DNA from: Rhynchopus sp. YZ270_cl-10
Taxonomy: Eukaryota; Euglenozoa; Diplonemea; Diplonemida; Diplonemidae
DNA length: 64,000 bases
Direction of reading: 5' to 3'
NCBI GenBank assembly: GCA_964035575.1
Contig: OZ037876.1
Location: forward strand, 1,116,001-1,180,000
This document shows, piece by piece, positions 9,652 to 21,670 of the stretch. Under the pieces are notes generated by a model, which saw only the letters and a list, made by a program, of their open reading frames with translations, did no database searches and was not told the DNA's origin. The position numbers were made by a program, and so were the translations under genes. Position 1 is the first letter of the stretch. Each line of letters opens with the position of its first letter.

Positions 9652-10329
9652 CTAAAAAGAAAAAAACGTAATCGTGCTGTCATCGGCCGTCATCGTGCGT
9701 CATCCCACAGACCCTAAAACGCTCCAAGGAGGGGGAAGGTATTTGATGAAAATAAGGTTGGAGGAAAGGGAATCTTTTGTTTTTCTTATTGTATTCCTGG
9801 GGTCTTAACCCAAAAAGACAGGGAAGGAAATGAGGGAATGGGAAAGTATAAAAAAAAACGATGGATTTTAAAAAAAAAAAATATGGGGAGGGGACGGATG
9901 GGGGAAATTGGGGTGAGGTGGGAAAGAAGGGGGTTCGTTGGAGGGGGGTTGCTCTCGTGAATGAGAGAGATGTCAGAAAAAGGTATTGCAAAGAAAAAGG
10001 GGGGGGGGAAGAGGAAAAAAAATCTGCCCAGGAGGAGAAAAAAGGGTGTTTTTTTCCCCTATTTTTTCGCAGATTTCTTTTCCTGATAAATGGTTGGAGT
10101 AGTCAGGCGTATTCCTTAAATATTGGAAATTTTCCAAGAATTTCAAAAAAAAAGGTCAGCAAAATAAACAGTGTACTTTTTTTTTTTGAAAATTGGAGGA
10201 AAGAACCGGCAATTTAAGAATAAGTCTGCGAGTAGCGTTGCCGTTTTTTTGTTTTTTTTGTTTTCGTGCAAACATCTACTGCGATCCTCGAGGAGGAGAA
10301 GGAGAAAAGAGAATAATGAAAAAGTTTAT

Positions 10330-10367
10330 AAGATGAAACACTAAAGCCTCTCGTGCTTAGTCACCTT
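10330..10367 (-). repeat. Family D hairpin
   Basis: Arms AAGATGA and TCACCTT enclose CTAAAGC and GCTTAG around loop CTCTCGT. The outer arms give an A-C mismatch on the plus strand but a G-U pair on the minus strand. Confidence 0.7.
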
Positions 10368-10470
10368 GCATTGGAAAAGAAAAAAGATCGGGTCTTTGTT
10401 TGTGCGCTCAAAGCCGGAAAACAAAAAGATGGAAGAAAAAAAATGTGTTAAACTGAAGAGAAAAGTTTAT

Positions 10471-10505
10471 AAGATGATCCTAAGCCTCTAGTGCTTAGTC
10501 ACCTT
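10471..10505 (-). repeat. Family D hairpin
   Basis: Arms AAGATGA/TCACCTT and CTAAGC/GCTTAG surround loop CTCTAGT. It sits 140 bases from the preceding copy in the same orientation. Confidence 0.75.
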
Positions 10506-11106
10506 AGTCACTGAAGGTTGTTGTGGTTCATTGAGTACTCAAATAAACAAGCAAAGCTTCTGTCTTTTTTTTTTCAATCCGTTTTTTTATTTGCCCGCAG
10601 CGCTGCCTCCAATCTTTTTAGAATTTACGACAAGTTGTTTTATCGAAAAAGAGTGTGTCGATAACGCTGATCACGTTGTGCTTCAACGAGAAAAGCTGAA
10701 AGTTTCATTTACATACACATCTTTTTGAGAGCTGGATGGAGGTACATAAATCCGGTTGAGAAGAATTAGAAGAAAAAGAAAAAGGGAGAGAGCCGAGAGA
10801 GGAGATCCTTGAAAGAGAAAAACAAGGTCTCATCCCGGGACGCACACACATCTATGGGTAGGATTACCAAAGAAAGAAAAAGAGAAAAAAAAAAAGGTCG
10901 GTAAATTTACCCAAAAGAGCGGAGCAGACGTTACAGAGGAAAAATACAGATTGTAAGTGAGTCAAAAAAAAAAAATTAAGACAGGTGGCACATAGGCCAA
11001 TTCCTGTCACAATGTAAGTGCAAAAAAGAAAGAAAAAAAAACGTTTGGAAGAATAAAAATAAATGGGCGAGAAACTGAAGGGAAAAATAAGAGAAAAAAG
11101 CTTGAA

Positions 11107-11135
11107 AGACGAATGTGCCTCATACGCACACATCT
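11107..11135 (-). repeat. Dispersed hairpin, family E (GATGAATGTGC/GCACACATC)
   Basis: AGACGAATGTGC pairs with GCACACATCT around CTCATAC. On the minus strand the C-A mismatch becomes U-G. Other copies lie at about 18394-18420, 25168-25206, 26931-26963, 33471-33510, 35069-35105, 36413-36440 and 45168-45200. Most are preceded by CTTGAAAGA. The copy at 35069 has TGAATAT/ATATTCA in the stem instead, still fully paired. Confidence 0.7.
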
Positions 11136-11474
11136 AAAATAAAACATTTTTTTTAAAAAGTTGGAAAGACATTTGTTAGCCCCTCTAAGAGGAGAGCCAC
11201 TATGAGTTAGATAGGATGTAAGGGGGAGAAAACAAAAGAAAACTTGGTGACACCCATAAACCTTGAAAGATTCAATGGGGTTGGGGGGTGGGAATTAATT
11301 CGCTTGTTCAATACGCAAAGACCGAAGAAGAAAAAAAAATCGGCTTTTTTTCAAAGGTAAAAGAGGAGAAGCTATGTGTAAGTAGTGTCATGTCGTTTGC
11401 TCCCCAATACCTTCCCCTTTGCGCATCTAAAAGCTTACGCATTCAATGTGAAGCGTTTTTTTGTTTTTTTTTTG

Positions 11475-11525
11475 GAAAACTTCGTTGTATTAGTGCAGAC
11501 ACCCGAGGATGAACTCCACTATATA
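11475..11525 (-). repeat. GTGTAG module, family B
   Basis: A T tract, then GAAAACTT, GTTGTATTAGTG, ACACCCGAGGATGAACTCCA and CTATA. Further copies: 14518-14566, 14749-14799, 18031-18079, 20547-20595 and 21622-21670. Read on the minus strand it begins TATAGTGGAG and ends in poly-A. All six share orientation. Confidence 0.8.
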
Positions 11526-14517
11526 TTTTTTTTTAATTTTTTTTGCGTCAAACACTTGTACTGCGTTACACGATCATGGAAGGGGTTTTCCCCCCAGTTT
11601 GCCTTTTGTTGGAAAATGATAAAATGCTGAAAAATGAATGTAATAATTGAGGAAAGCCAAACCATTATATAGGCTGTACTGTACTGCCCCTCTCCCCTCG
11701 CCTCTTTGCGTTAGTGAATTAAAGAAAATGGAAAGTTGGGGGGGATAAGGGAGAAAAAAACGAGCCCCCTATGGGGCTCGACATAAAGAATAAAGAAGAC
11801 CAGTAAGTTGGACATGCAATCATCTCTGTGGATGGAGGCAGTCATCAGAAGAAGAGAAAAAAAAAACTATTTTGTGAATTGGCAATGCAAAGTCGGCTGT
11901 GTGTGGCCGGCTGTTACAAAAACCCCGTTAAGTGCTTCAACGCATTCAATAAATTGAGAGCGTTGAAATACTTCACGTCCGTTAAAAAAACATTCTTAAA
12001 ATTCTTGAAAAGGAGAAAAAAATATTTCTGATAAATGTGAAGACGACGGTAACTGTTTTGGGTGAATAAAACAGACGTGGCTACACAAATCCAATTGTTT
12101 CAATGGAACGATTCGAGAAGGTATAAAAAAAAAAAAAAAAATGAAACTTCAAATGCAACAAAAAAGACTCAACACAACAACTTTGACACAAAGGGTTGAT
12201 CAGGCGCAAATGGTGTGAAAGAGAGATTGGTAACCCTACTTCACAACATAAACTAAGGCCAAATAGCAACCACGACAAAAAAGGAAAAAGAAAAGAAGAA
12301 GAAAAAGAAGAAAGAAAAAAAAGGAAAAAAAAAAAAAAGAAAAAACGAAGCTCGCGAAAGAGTTAGCAAGGAGATAGGAGATGACCTTCTGTCAAAAGTG
12401 ATACATCCGTACCTCACCTTTTAAGCCAGCACGCACAAAAAAAAAAAGAAAAATAAATGAAAAATTCAGAATAGCAAACATATAAATAATCTCAGATTCA
12501 TTGAAAAAAAATCAGTTAGTTTCAAAAAAATAAAACAGGAAAGAGCGTAAGCCTGAAAGGCCCGTATCGATTGTTTGTTTGTTTGTTTGGTATTTTTTTC
12601 TCCACAAGCTGTAGTTTTTTGAACAAAAAAAGAAAGAACTGCCAACTTGAAAATGAACTCTCAACAGACCCATTTTCTACTTTTTAGCTTTGAAGAGAAA
12701 AAAAGAGAAAAAAATGCAGTCTTACAGACAAGCGGGTGGTGCCAAAGTGTTCCATGCACATATCCCTCGTTATTGCAAATTCCTGTGAAGAAAAGCAAAC
12801 GTTGAAACCCCTCTTCAAGTAATCACTGCACCCGTAGTAATGTAACCCTTTTCCCTTTATGTAGTCCTTGGTGGAAACAAGAGAAAAGGGGGGGAAAAAA
12901 CAGTAGTGCAAACACCTCAACAGATGCAGGCACAAAAGAAAAAAAATTGGATACGACGACGCTAAGCCTCTCGTCTTGCTTAGTTCTCCTTATCTAAAAG
13001 AAAGGGAATGCGAAGCCAAATTGCAACGCAATAAAAATGTGTTCTCGCAAAATAATCGTGAATTTCAGTTGAAACATATCTTCAATGCCGAGGACATGAT
13101 AATAAGCTGACGTGCTACAAAGGGATGAAGGGAGTGACAATACTGTAAAGGGGGGGGGTTTGTTTTACACAACACAAAATACGTCTCTTACAGTTTTGTC
13201 CCACACGGTTCTGTAGGGGTTTTTAGGTAGTAAATGGAAGCAAGGAGGGAAAAAAGGAGGGATAACTTCTGTAAATTCAAATACAAAAAAATGCAGTCCA
13301 CAGTATAGTCAACCCCTCGCCCCAATCGGTCCAGGCTAAGGGAGGGGGGAAGAAAGGGGGGGGGGGGAAATGTCAAGGGCAGAGGAGGTTTCTTTTACCC
13401 CATGTCTTGCCGTTCTTTTTGATTTGTAATTTGTAAATGATGTGAATATATGCCAAGTTCACAATATCCACTTTCTTGCTTTTTTTTATGTTAACGATGT
13501 CGCTTCAAAGAATATGCTAACCGGAAAAAGGAAATGTAACGTGAAGGGGGGGGGGGAGTTCAGACCTTTTTGAAAGAAAAAATATTTCGTTGGTTTGCTA
13601 AATTGTTGGAATAATGTAGTTGCTATCTTGTGTGCAGCAGCTTTTTTTTTTTGTCGTTACCCTTTTAAAGGGTGATAAAAGATGAATGAAACGTTGGCAG
13701 AAAAAAAAAACTGCTATTGGGTACAGGGGGATAGACGCCACAAAAAAATGACAAAAAAAAAATCTGATTTAGTGCAGACACCTCAAAACGGGACACAGGG
13801 CACAGAATCCACAAAAAAAATGGGGGAAAGGTTTCGCTACCAAAACCTTTCGCGATTATAAAAAATAATAAAATAAAAAAAAATAGATGAATGCTGATCA
13901 GGCCTGGGCCTAACCCGGATGTCCTCCCATCCCTGAAGCTGATAGTGCAAACGCCTCTGGGACGCAGGCACCTGACACTCCACGGGTTATCGAACCGCGG
14001 AACAAAAAGAGCTGGCACCCCGCACCCCCCACTTCTCTGCTTCGAATATGCACTATTGCTTAAATTGTATGGGAAAAGGGAATTAAACCGAAATCTCCAT
14101 TTAACAATGTTCCTTTGTATCTCAAAGAGAGAGAGAGAGGGGAAAACGTTGGTAGTGTTAAAAAGCTGCAATGTCTTTTTTTGAGGATACTGTGACTCTG
14201 GGTGCTTGTGGGGGGTGTGTACTGCACTAAAAAATATTTAAAAAAAAGAGAAAAAGGTTGCGAAGAATGAAACCTAAGTCTTCTCATCACCAAAGTTTAA
14301 ATAGATGGCATATTGCAATTCCTTTTTTAAGAAAAAAATCACAGCCTTTTTGTAGAGATCAACATTTGGAGGAAAAATGTGACAAAGTTGTATTCTGTTC
14401 TTTTTTTGATAATCTGTTTTGTGTCTTTAGCTGTCATACGAGACGAGTCTATCTTCACTATACAGAAAAGGGGGAAAACAAAGTACTGTCCAATTGTTCT
14501 GTTGTTGTTGTTTTTTT

Positions 14518-14566
14518 GAAAATTTGGTCGTATTAGTGTAGATACCCGAGGATGAACTCCACTATA
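14518..14566 (-). repeat. GTGTAG module, family B
   Basis: This copy matches the family closely, with GATACCCGAGGATGAACTCC before ACTATA. A family D-like sequence lies about 250 bases upstream. Confidence 0.75.
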
Positions 14567-14748
14567 CACCGTATTTTTTATTTGCTTTTTGTGGGATGAT
14601 GTAATGTTAGATTTAAAAAAAAAGAGTCAAATGGGGTAATGAGTAAAGTGAGTGGCAAGGCAAAACGCCACCAACGCCTCTGATGGGGTTTGTAAGGGTA
14701 GTTGGCACCACAGTGACATTGTTTTTTTTTTTTTTGTTTTGTTTTGTT

Positions 14749-14799
14749 GAAAACTTGGTTGTATTAGTGTAGCCACCCTAGAGTGTGCTCCACTATATA
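14749..14799 (-). repeat. GTGTAG module, family B
   Basis: This is a slightly diverged copy (GCCACCCTAGAGTGTGCTCC) only 180 bases from the previous one. Both ends run into T tracts. Confidence 0.75.
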
Positions 14800-14878
14800 T
14801 TTTTTTTTTTTTTGGTTCGGACGTAAGGGATGTAAAATGCTCGCACCAAAGAGAGGGAGAAGGTTGCTTTGTATTTTT

Positions 14879-14980
14879 TTGTAGTTTCGACAATCACCTG
14901 TCCGAGGACGGGTTCTGTACACAAAGTCGCCCGAAGGCTAATGAATTTCAAAGGTATAGATGCAGATCATCCTCAAACCC
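14879..14980. repeat. Dispersed repeat, family H, fullest copy
   Basis: GTAGTTTCGACAATCACCTG leads to GGGTTCTGTACACAAAG, then CGAAGGCTAATG, GGTATAGATGCAG and CCTCAAACCC. Related copies at 6471-6548, 33041-33120 and 35371-35483 share the order: ..TCTGT(G/A)CTCA.., GCCTTTG, AGATGCAG or equivalent, CCTCAACCCC. A further fragment at 32127-32155 is cut off by A-rich DNA and the LINE end. It is non-coding and about 105 bases long. Confidence 0.65.
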
Positions 14981-15238
14981 AAAGAAATTACTTTTTTTTT
15001 TGTCCTAATCACCGTTTGAAAGAAGAGAAGAAAAAAAATCGTGAATTTTGTTTTTGTCTTTCGTAGTGATCGCTATGTAGTCCTGTCGAAATGTGAATCA
15101 AGTCGAGAAGAGGGCGGGTGTTTTCAATAAAATCGTCTCACAAAAACGTATCATTGTTTTGTTTCGCCTTCAGCTATTTTTTTTTTGTACTCTTTTTCCT
15201 GAACTGTTTCATTGTTGGTATTATGCGATTAACGCTTA

Positions 15239-15831
15239 CAGTGGGGGTGCGATATTACGCGTTTTATTGGTAACTTAATTATGGGTAAGTATTGGAGTTA
15301 TCTGGTGCTTCCCGGGGGGTATGCATTTCACAAATTTTCAATTCAATTCACAACTTTTCACAACTATTCACAACTTTTCACTACCCTTTTTTCTCTCGTT
15401 GGTGAAGCTTTTAAACGCCGGCATTTGCATTTCCGGAATCCGTCCGGCCAGTGGTGGGGTCAATTTGCCGAAATGGACAAGTTCTCGTCATTTCCGCACA
15501 TCACACAGTACACAGGTACACAGGTACACCACATCACGTTCTATCTTGTGAATCCCAGCGTGCCCCTCAATGGGTGGGTCACCACCCGCCCAAAAAAAAA
15601 GCACTCACAAAAAAAAAATCAATTCACAACTTTTCACAACTATTCACAACTTTTCACATTTTTTCACAACTTTTCACCACTTTTCGCCAGCCTTCACAAT
15701 TTTGTAGCAGTTTTCGTGTGGTGAAAATTTGTGAAAACTTGTCACATTTTGTGAAAATTTGTGAAATGCACACCCCCCGGGAAGCACCATTATCCATGAT
15801 TAGGCCACACCCGTAATATAGCGCCCCACTG
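15239..15831. mobile_element. TA-flanked MITE split by a second element
   Basis: The outer ends CAGTGGGGGTGCGATATTAC and (reversed) CAGTGGGGCGCTATATTACG are inverted repeats, flanked by TA on both sides (15237-15238 and 15832-15833). This is the hallmark of Tc1/mariner-like insertion. Without the 487-bp insert and its 5-bp duplication, the element would be about 101 bp. It carries no coding sequence. Confidence 0.75.
15303..15789. mobile_element. 487-bp TIR element nested in the MITE
   Basis: Ends TGGTGCTTCCCGGGGGGT and ACCCCCCGGGAAGCACCA continue into TGCATTTCACAAATTTTC and its complement, about 37 bp in all. A perfect 5-bp duplication, TTATC, flanks the element (15298-15302 and 15790-15794). 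Both sides of the interior are TTTTCACAAC tandem repeats. The middle (15395-15530) is a module also found inverted at 41891-41999, ending in a few ACACAGT-like units. Superfamily unknown; a 5-bp duplication excludes hAT and Tc1/mariner. Confidence 0.85.
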
Positions 15832-17596
15832 TAGGACATGTCAGTCATGAAAAAAGGGTTGTTTGAGTAAAAAGTGAAGTTTTTGCCTAAGCTCGAAACT
15901 ACAATGGAGGTTGAGGGGTTGAAAAGAGGGGGTGAAAGATACGTTTGGCAAGAAGATGGTTTAAAAAAAGAGCGGATTCTGGAGGGAAAAAAACAAAAAA
16001 ATATCACAACGCTTGAAAAGAAAAAAAGGGAGAGAGACAGAGAATGAGATAAAACTGGGTCCTGTTGTATTGTTGATCACATTTTCATGTGGGATAAAAA
16101 ATAAATAAATGTGTTTTTCTAAAGACAAACAGGCACCGGGAAAAAAAAAAAATCCTGGTATGTTGTTATGATAATGGAGCGAATTTACCAAAGGGAAAAA
16201 AAATGGGTTTCTGGGATTGGCCTAAATAGACCAAAGCTGAGGTGATCTGTCTCAGCAGAGCAAAATGAAAGAATAAATGACACAGAGTTATTAAGAAAAA
16301 AGAACGTAAAAAAAAAAGGGTAAGATGAACCGAAAAACTTCATTCTTACCATAAAAAAGAAAAGAGCAGTTTTGAAGAAACGAAGAAAAGTTGGAAAAAT
16401 ATTACATTTAAAACAAAGTCATGAATACTGAGCTGAACAATCAACAACTACCAAGGAGAAAAGCAAACATGAATAGGGTTGTGAGTACAACCTAATTATG
16501 ATACGTTTGTTCACCCTGTCGACTATCGTGTTGTGTCCATTATGTTCAAATTAAACCTTCTCTTGAAATAATGTGGTTATCACCTGTGTAAAATATCCAC
16601 AATATTTCTTTTTTACATCGCAAAAAAAAAACCCCTCCAGCAGCAAACCTCGCATTTTTTTTTTCCTTTTTTGTATTCAAAAAAGGGTGAAGAATAGTAA
16701 GTTACGCTAGTTATTATGAAACATGTTCAACTGGTATCTCCAAAGATCCAAAGAGCAGGTGTAAACACAAAAGAAAGACTTGGAGGAGTTGAACAATAAA
16801 TTGTGACAACAAAAAAAAAATTGTCTCGTAATCAACAGCAGTGTATTCCGGGAAAGATGTTATTAGAAACGTACCCACAATTGAGCACATTTTTTTACAC
16901 AGGTCGAGAGAAATACACTACAGCTGACATTTGTGTTTGTTTTTTTGATTTTTTTTTTGTCGATAAAATTGTTGGAGTAGTGTAGTTTGCCTCGGTTGTG
17001 TTGCCACAGTTTGTGCAATCTCCACTTTTTTTTTACGTTGATACTCCTAACAAGGTTAAGCCACGCAAAGTGGTCTGAACGCATTTTTTTTTTTTCCCAC
17101 CCTCGAGCGTCTGCTCTTCACCCTGGCAATATAGGATCGATACCTTAAGGCCAGAGATCCTATTAATTTGTATGCCAACACACTGTGGTGTGTCTGGATG
17201 CTGTGGTGAAGTCATGTTAATGTAAAAGTTTTTTTTTTTTTGTGCGGGTGTCCCGCTTTGAAAAAAGAAAAGAAAATGAAAGTAAATGGTAGAATAAATG
17301 AAAGAAAATTGAAAACTTTTTTGGTTTTGCAAGAAGAAGAAACCCCCCACAGTTCCGTTCGCATTCAGTATGGTTGAAAAAAAAATGGGGACAAAACGAT
17401 AAAATAAAATAAATCAGTACCCACATTGGGGGCGTATGGTCAAAAAGTATTTTCTATATAAAAATAAATACGTTAGTGAGCAAGCTTTTAGCAATCATTG
17501 CACCGATACGATGATTTTTGCTTTGACACAGGACAAAAGGACCACTCGTGGGTGTGTGGCTTTATGTATTGTGTGTTTTTTTTTTTTTTTTAAATA
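15832..17596. other. Intergenic, homopolymer-rich
   Basis: Apart from a shortened family D hairpin (16320-16349) and a family A module (16962-17026), I see only A/T-rich sequence with poly-A, poly-T and purine runs. Open frames are low-complexity. Confidence 0.6.
16962..17026 (-). repeat. GTGTAG module, family A
   Basis: This copy matches 186-251 almost base for base, including the leading T tract and the GTAGTTTGCCTCGGTTGTG core; it lacks two bases near the 3' end. Confidence 0.8.
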
Positions 17597-17959
17597 AACC
17601 CCCCCTCTGCATAATATTAAATTACTCGTATTATTAATTATCTCGTATTATTAAATATAGCGCGTATTGTTCAATATAACTCATATTATTCAATATAAGT
17701 CATATTATTCACATATTCGTATTATTAAATAGCGCATTTTTTATTTTTTATTTGCTTTTCCCCCTGTGTTTGTGAACAAAACATGCACGAAGCCCCAGCC
17801 AAGACGGGGAGTATTTTTTATTTCGCGAAGAAAAAAAGCATTTTGGCTGGGCGTTCTCGTATTATTAAATATAAGCACCCATTTTCGTATTACTAAATAA
17901 TATTCGTATTATTAAATATAACTCGTATTATTAATTTAATATTATGCAGAGGGGGGGTT
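17597..17959. mobile_element. TA-flanked MITE with AACCCCCCC ends
   Basis: Ends AACCCCCCCTCTGCATAATA and TATTATGCAGAGGGGGGGTT are perfect inverted repeats continuing through ATTAAATTA, flanked by TA on both sides (17595-17596, 17960-17961). About ten TCGTATTATTAAATATA-like subterminal repeats fill both arms. The centre has a GC-rich GCCCAGCC/GGCTGGGC inverted pair. It is non-coding and probably moved by a Tc1/mariner-type transposase supplied elsewhere. Confidence 0.8.
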
Positions 17960-17975
17960 TAACACAAAACTCACT

Positions 17976-18345
17976 ATGTGCTCCCGCTAAGACCGGGGCC
18001 CTACTTCGTCACGAAATTTTCATGAATATTGAAAACTTGGTTGTCTTAGTGTGGACACCCGAAGATGAACTCCACTATACTACGCGTCTAAGCGATGCCG
18101 GATATTGTTTCATCTCGCCCGACACACTCCGGTTCCGTTTTTTTTTTTTTTTCTCAAATGTCCGGGTCTTCGAGAGGAATTTGTGCAATTCCTCAGTTCC
18201 ACAAGGCCATAATTCCTTATCTCTCTGCTCTTTCCTTTGCCCATGGTTAGGTGGTAAGGTGGCTTCGCCATCTCACTCTATACCCCATTCCCCCAGGCCA
18301 GTCATAGATGCCCGGTTTTTTTTTTTTTCCTTAGCGGGAGCACTG
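17976..18345. mobile_element. TIR element related to the 21694 hAT-like element
   Basis: GTGCTCCCGCTAAG near the left end and CTTAGCGGGAGCAC at the right end are inverted. The motif matches the ends of 21694-22335 (CAGTGCTGACGCTAAGG) except for two bases. The first two bases of the left end have changed, and the flanks AAACTCAC and AAACTGTC match at six of eight, suggesting an older 8-bp duplication. A family B module (18031-18079) lies inside. Confidence 0.6.
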
Positions 18346-19162
18346 AAACTGTCAAAAAGGATGATTTAAAAAAAATGAAAGAAAAAGAAAATTTGAAAGA
18401 CGAAAATGCCTCTCACACATCCAGAAATACACCCTTTTTTTTCAAAACTACAACAGGAGACACGTCTAGTTTTGAAGAAAAGAAGGGAAAACGAAAAAGA
18501 AAAAGAAAAAGAAAAATACCCCCAACACCGATCAACAGGAGAATGCGTGAATCGATGAAAATGAAGGGTAGGAGAGACTAAAAAATCAGGAGCAATATTT
18601 TTTTTTTCGAATAAAAATAGTTTAGAACTGAAGTACGGGGGGGAAATTCGTAATTCGGTTCTGTTTTTTCTATTATATTATGACGAATCAGGAGCAAAAA
18701 GAAAAGGAAAAAGAAAAGGCTGTTAAGATGAGTAAAGAAACCAGTTGATAGGACTTTCGCCTATATCAACAAAAGTTGGGGATGTCAATGCTGACGACTC
18801 TGCAGACGCGGGCAGACCAAAGAAAACCTTTGAGATGAACAAAAACATCTCTCACACAAAAACAAAAACAAAAACAAAAAAAAAAAAAGGGCTGTTAAGA
18901 TATCTAAGCATCACTGTGCTTGTAGGGGGGGTTCACGTCTAAAAAGAGACCACTAACCCAAGGGGATTTTTGCAACATCACAAAAAAAATTTAAAAATAC
19001 ATTTTTTTCTGCATTTTTTTTTTCCTTTTTTTGATTTCCTTGAGGAGGAGGAGAAGGAGGAGAAGGGAGGGACACTACTGAAAAAAAAAGGGGGTATTTT
19101 TCAGGGTATTTGGCGAGATGCTCTAAGAGATTCGAGATACGGGGTTTGAGGGGATCAGGGAA

Positions 19163-19201
<39 letters not shown>

Positions 19202-19578
19202 GAAACCAAATAAGAGGGAAGGTGCTTATTTGGGTAATCAGGGGATACAGGGGAAGGGGTGCATTTGGGGAATTTGAATGGGGTCTAATTACCCCCTTTT
19301 TTGAATGAAATACGCCCTGTAAAGGGTGGGGCGTGCATTTCTTTGAGGGAAACTTTAAGGGTAGAAGAGAGAATTGTTTCATATACATTCTTTTCTAAAC
19401 GAAAAAGAATGCAAAGAGGGTGCAAAAAATGTACCCTTGCTTTTTTGACATCTTTAAGAAAAAACTGTAGTTGATGCAGGCATCTCCGACTGACCCACAT
19501 ACGACACCAGCCATCCGGATGAAAGCACAACTACCCTGCGGCCTACAACACTACAAGAAAAAAAAAAAAACAGTTTAT

Positions 19579-19615
19579 AAGATGAACCTAAGCCTCTCAA
19601 AACTTAGCTCACCTT
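19579..19615 (-). repeat. Family D hairpin
   Basis: AAGATGAACCTAAGCCTCTC is followed by CTTAGCTCACCTT. The outer stem and part of the inner stem are kept; the loop is changed to CTCTCAAAA. Confidence 0.7.
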
Positions 19616-20407
19616 TTGCAAAGAAATATGAATGATAACGCGGGGGAAGAAATTGGAAAGCGTTCCTGAGGAAAACTTGGCCCTTTATGCCTGGTATGCA
19701 GATTGCTCTATGTATGTTGGCCACTCCCGGATAGAGAGAAATGGCACCACAGATATCATGGATCTGGTTGTCCTCGTGGAGCTACCACAGCAGAAAGAAG
19801 CGAGGAACTTCCTCAAAAAGAGAGGGGGAAAAAATGATTTACATCTCAATATATTTTGTTCTTAGAATGGAAGAAAAGGCAAATTATTTTTGAGCGTAGT
19901 TTATAGAAAGCCTACAGAAAAGAAAAAAAGGCAAAGTAAATGGTGTTGGGAGTACCCTTACCTCCATGCAAAACTCCGAACTACCGATGCTCGTAGTCGT
20001 TAAGCCTACATCGTAGGTTACAGTGAAGTTTAAATGCACCTACTTTCAATTCAAAAAAGAACAGAAAGTGTTGTAGAGTGCATTTCTTTCTTCTTTTTTT
20101 TTACTTTTTTTTTTTTTTTGGCTGAAAAAAAATGCTGAACTGAGACTAATAAAAATACTCATACTATAGCAACCAGCAAAGCATTAAAGGGTGTGCTACT
20201 CCCTTTGCTTCTCTGAATGCAAAAAAAAAAGAACCACGTCCCCTAACCCATTGGGATGGAGAGGGATGAAAAAAAATGCAGGAAAAAAATATTTTTAAAA
20301 AAATCGAATAGAAAGTAAATTTGAAAAATGCCTCTCAAGAGGCAAATAATAAATATGATTCCGGGTTCAACAAAAATGAAGTTGAAATGTTTTGTTTGCT
20401 TTTTTTT

Positions 20408-20471
20408 GACAAATTATTGGAGTAGTGTAGTTGCCTCGGTTGTGTTACCACAGTTTTGTGCAATCTTCACT
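20408..20471 (-). repeat. GTGTAG module, family A
   Basis: A T tract precedes GACAAATTATTGGAGTAGTG and GTTGCCTCGGTTGTGTTACC, ending CTTCACT. A family B module starts 75 bases later in the same orientation. Confidence 0.75.
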
Positions 20472-20546
20472 TTTTTGAAACCTTGGGTATTAGGTGTAGA
20501 CTGGGGACACCCGATAAGTTAACACCATGTTTTTTTATAAAAAAAA

Positions 20547-20595
20547 AACTTGGTTGTATTAGTGTAGCCACCCAAGAGTGTGATCCACAAATACA
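20547..20595 (-). repeat. GTGTAG module, family B
   Basis: AACTTGGTTGTATTAGTGTA is followed by GCCACCCAAGAGTGTGATCC and ACAA. The end has drifted from CTCCACTATA. Confidence 0.7.
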
Positions 20596-21621
20596 ACATT
20601 TTTTTTTTCTTCTTCTTTGTTTTGCTGTTGTATCGACAATAGAGGATAAGAGTGTATGATCTGAGTAGAAAAATTGCCTGAGCACAAAAAAAAAAAAAAA
20701 TAATAAAAATGAACCTATATTTTCAGCCTTTTTCGTTAAGGAAAAGACGTAAATAGAAGGGCACATTATATTCGTTTTAAAAGGGGGTTTTGAATGAAGA
20801 TTTTGATATGATCCTTTAAAAGGGGAGGAGGTGGGAAAATACGGGAGAAAAGCGAGAGCTGAATAGCAAGAATCTCCACTACGTTTTTATTACCATAGTA
20901 TTTGAGTGGTTTTTTCGTTTTCCATTTATTTTTTTTTTCCCTTCTTTTTTTTGATAGTTTTGATCATAACTTTTTGTTTTGCTTTTTTAAACCTTTTTTT
21001 ACTAATGTTGAGAATCTGGCCCAACTCTTTAGTGGTGGGTCAGTTCGTAAACATAAGCACAAAAGGGATAACATTTTTTTTTCAGCCATACGGCAGACGA
21101 AGTGTTCCTCTGTTCACAACACAAATCCTTCTTCTACTATCGTTATTGCGTAAGTTGCGGTTGTGAACACTTGGCCTGTCTCTTTAAAAACAAAGAAGAA
21201 GAAGAAAAGGTTGGATAGTAGCGTCCCTTAATGGACGCAGGCACACGGTTCAAAAAGCTGTGGTGATTCTGCTAAAGCCTCGTAAAATAATGGCTGTTCA
21301 AGAAAACATCAAGAAAAATCCAAAAAATAGGGGCAAAATAAACAAACAGGTTGAGTTTTATAGACAGGAACGATCCTGACACTGCTTCCCTTGAAAAGGG
21401 GGGGTTATGAAAAGGTTTGCCATGCCGCCCACGATGTACCGCAATAACGAACAAAACAAAAAACAAGGGTGAGATATAAAAAAAAAAAAGGATTCGTTAC
21501 AATCTTTTTTTGAAACCCCAAGCGATAGTTTCGTTTGCTCTTATATTATGCTGGGAAGGGTGGTGGTGGTGTAATATAGTTTGTATGAAGTCTACAAATT
21601 GCTTTTTTTTTGTGTTTTTTT

Positions 21622-21670
21622 GAAAATTTGGTTGTATTAGTGTAGACACCCGAGGATGAACTCCACTATA
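21622..21670 (-). repeat. GTGTAG module, family B
   Basis: GAAAATTTGGTTGTATTAGT, then GACACCCGAGGATGAACTCC and ACTATA. It ends about 15 bases before the target duplication of the hAT-like element. Confidence 0.75.

Larger units (their letters stand above)
9652..15238. other. Gene-free repeat-rich region, first part of the 38-kb desert
   Basis: No gene is supportable. Identified contents are family D hairpins (10330-10367, 10471-10505, 12950-12993), a family E hairpin (11107-11135), family B modules (11475-11525, 14518-14566, 14749-14799), a partial family A module (13597-13641), a family G copy (13938-14000) and a family H copy (14879-14980). The rest is A, T, G and mixed purine runs. The spacing of recognisable repeats is roughly one every 300-600 bases. 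Confidence 0.7.

Noticed and set aside
9579-9683. N-terminal extension of the AAA ATPase from the ATG at 9683
   Set aside because: The 35 added residues are encoded by the pyrimidine tract and the predicted splice acceptor. The downstream ATG gives the normal Msp1 length and anchor position.
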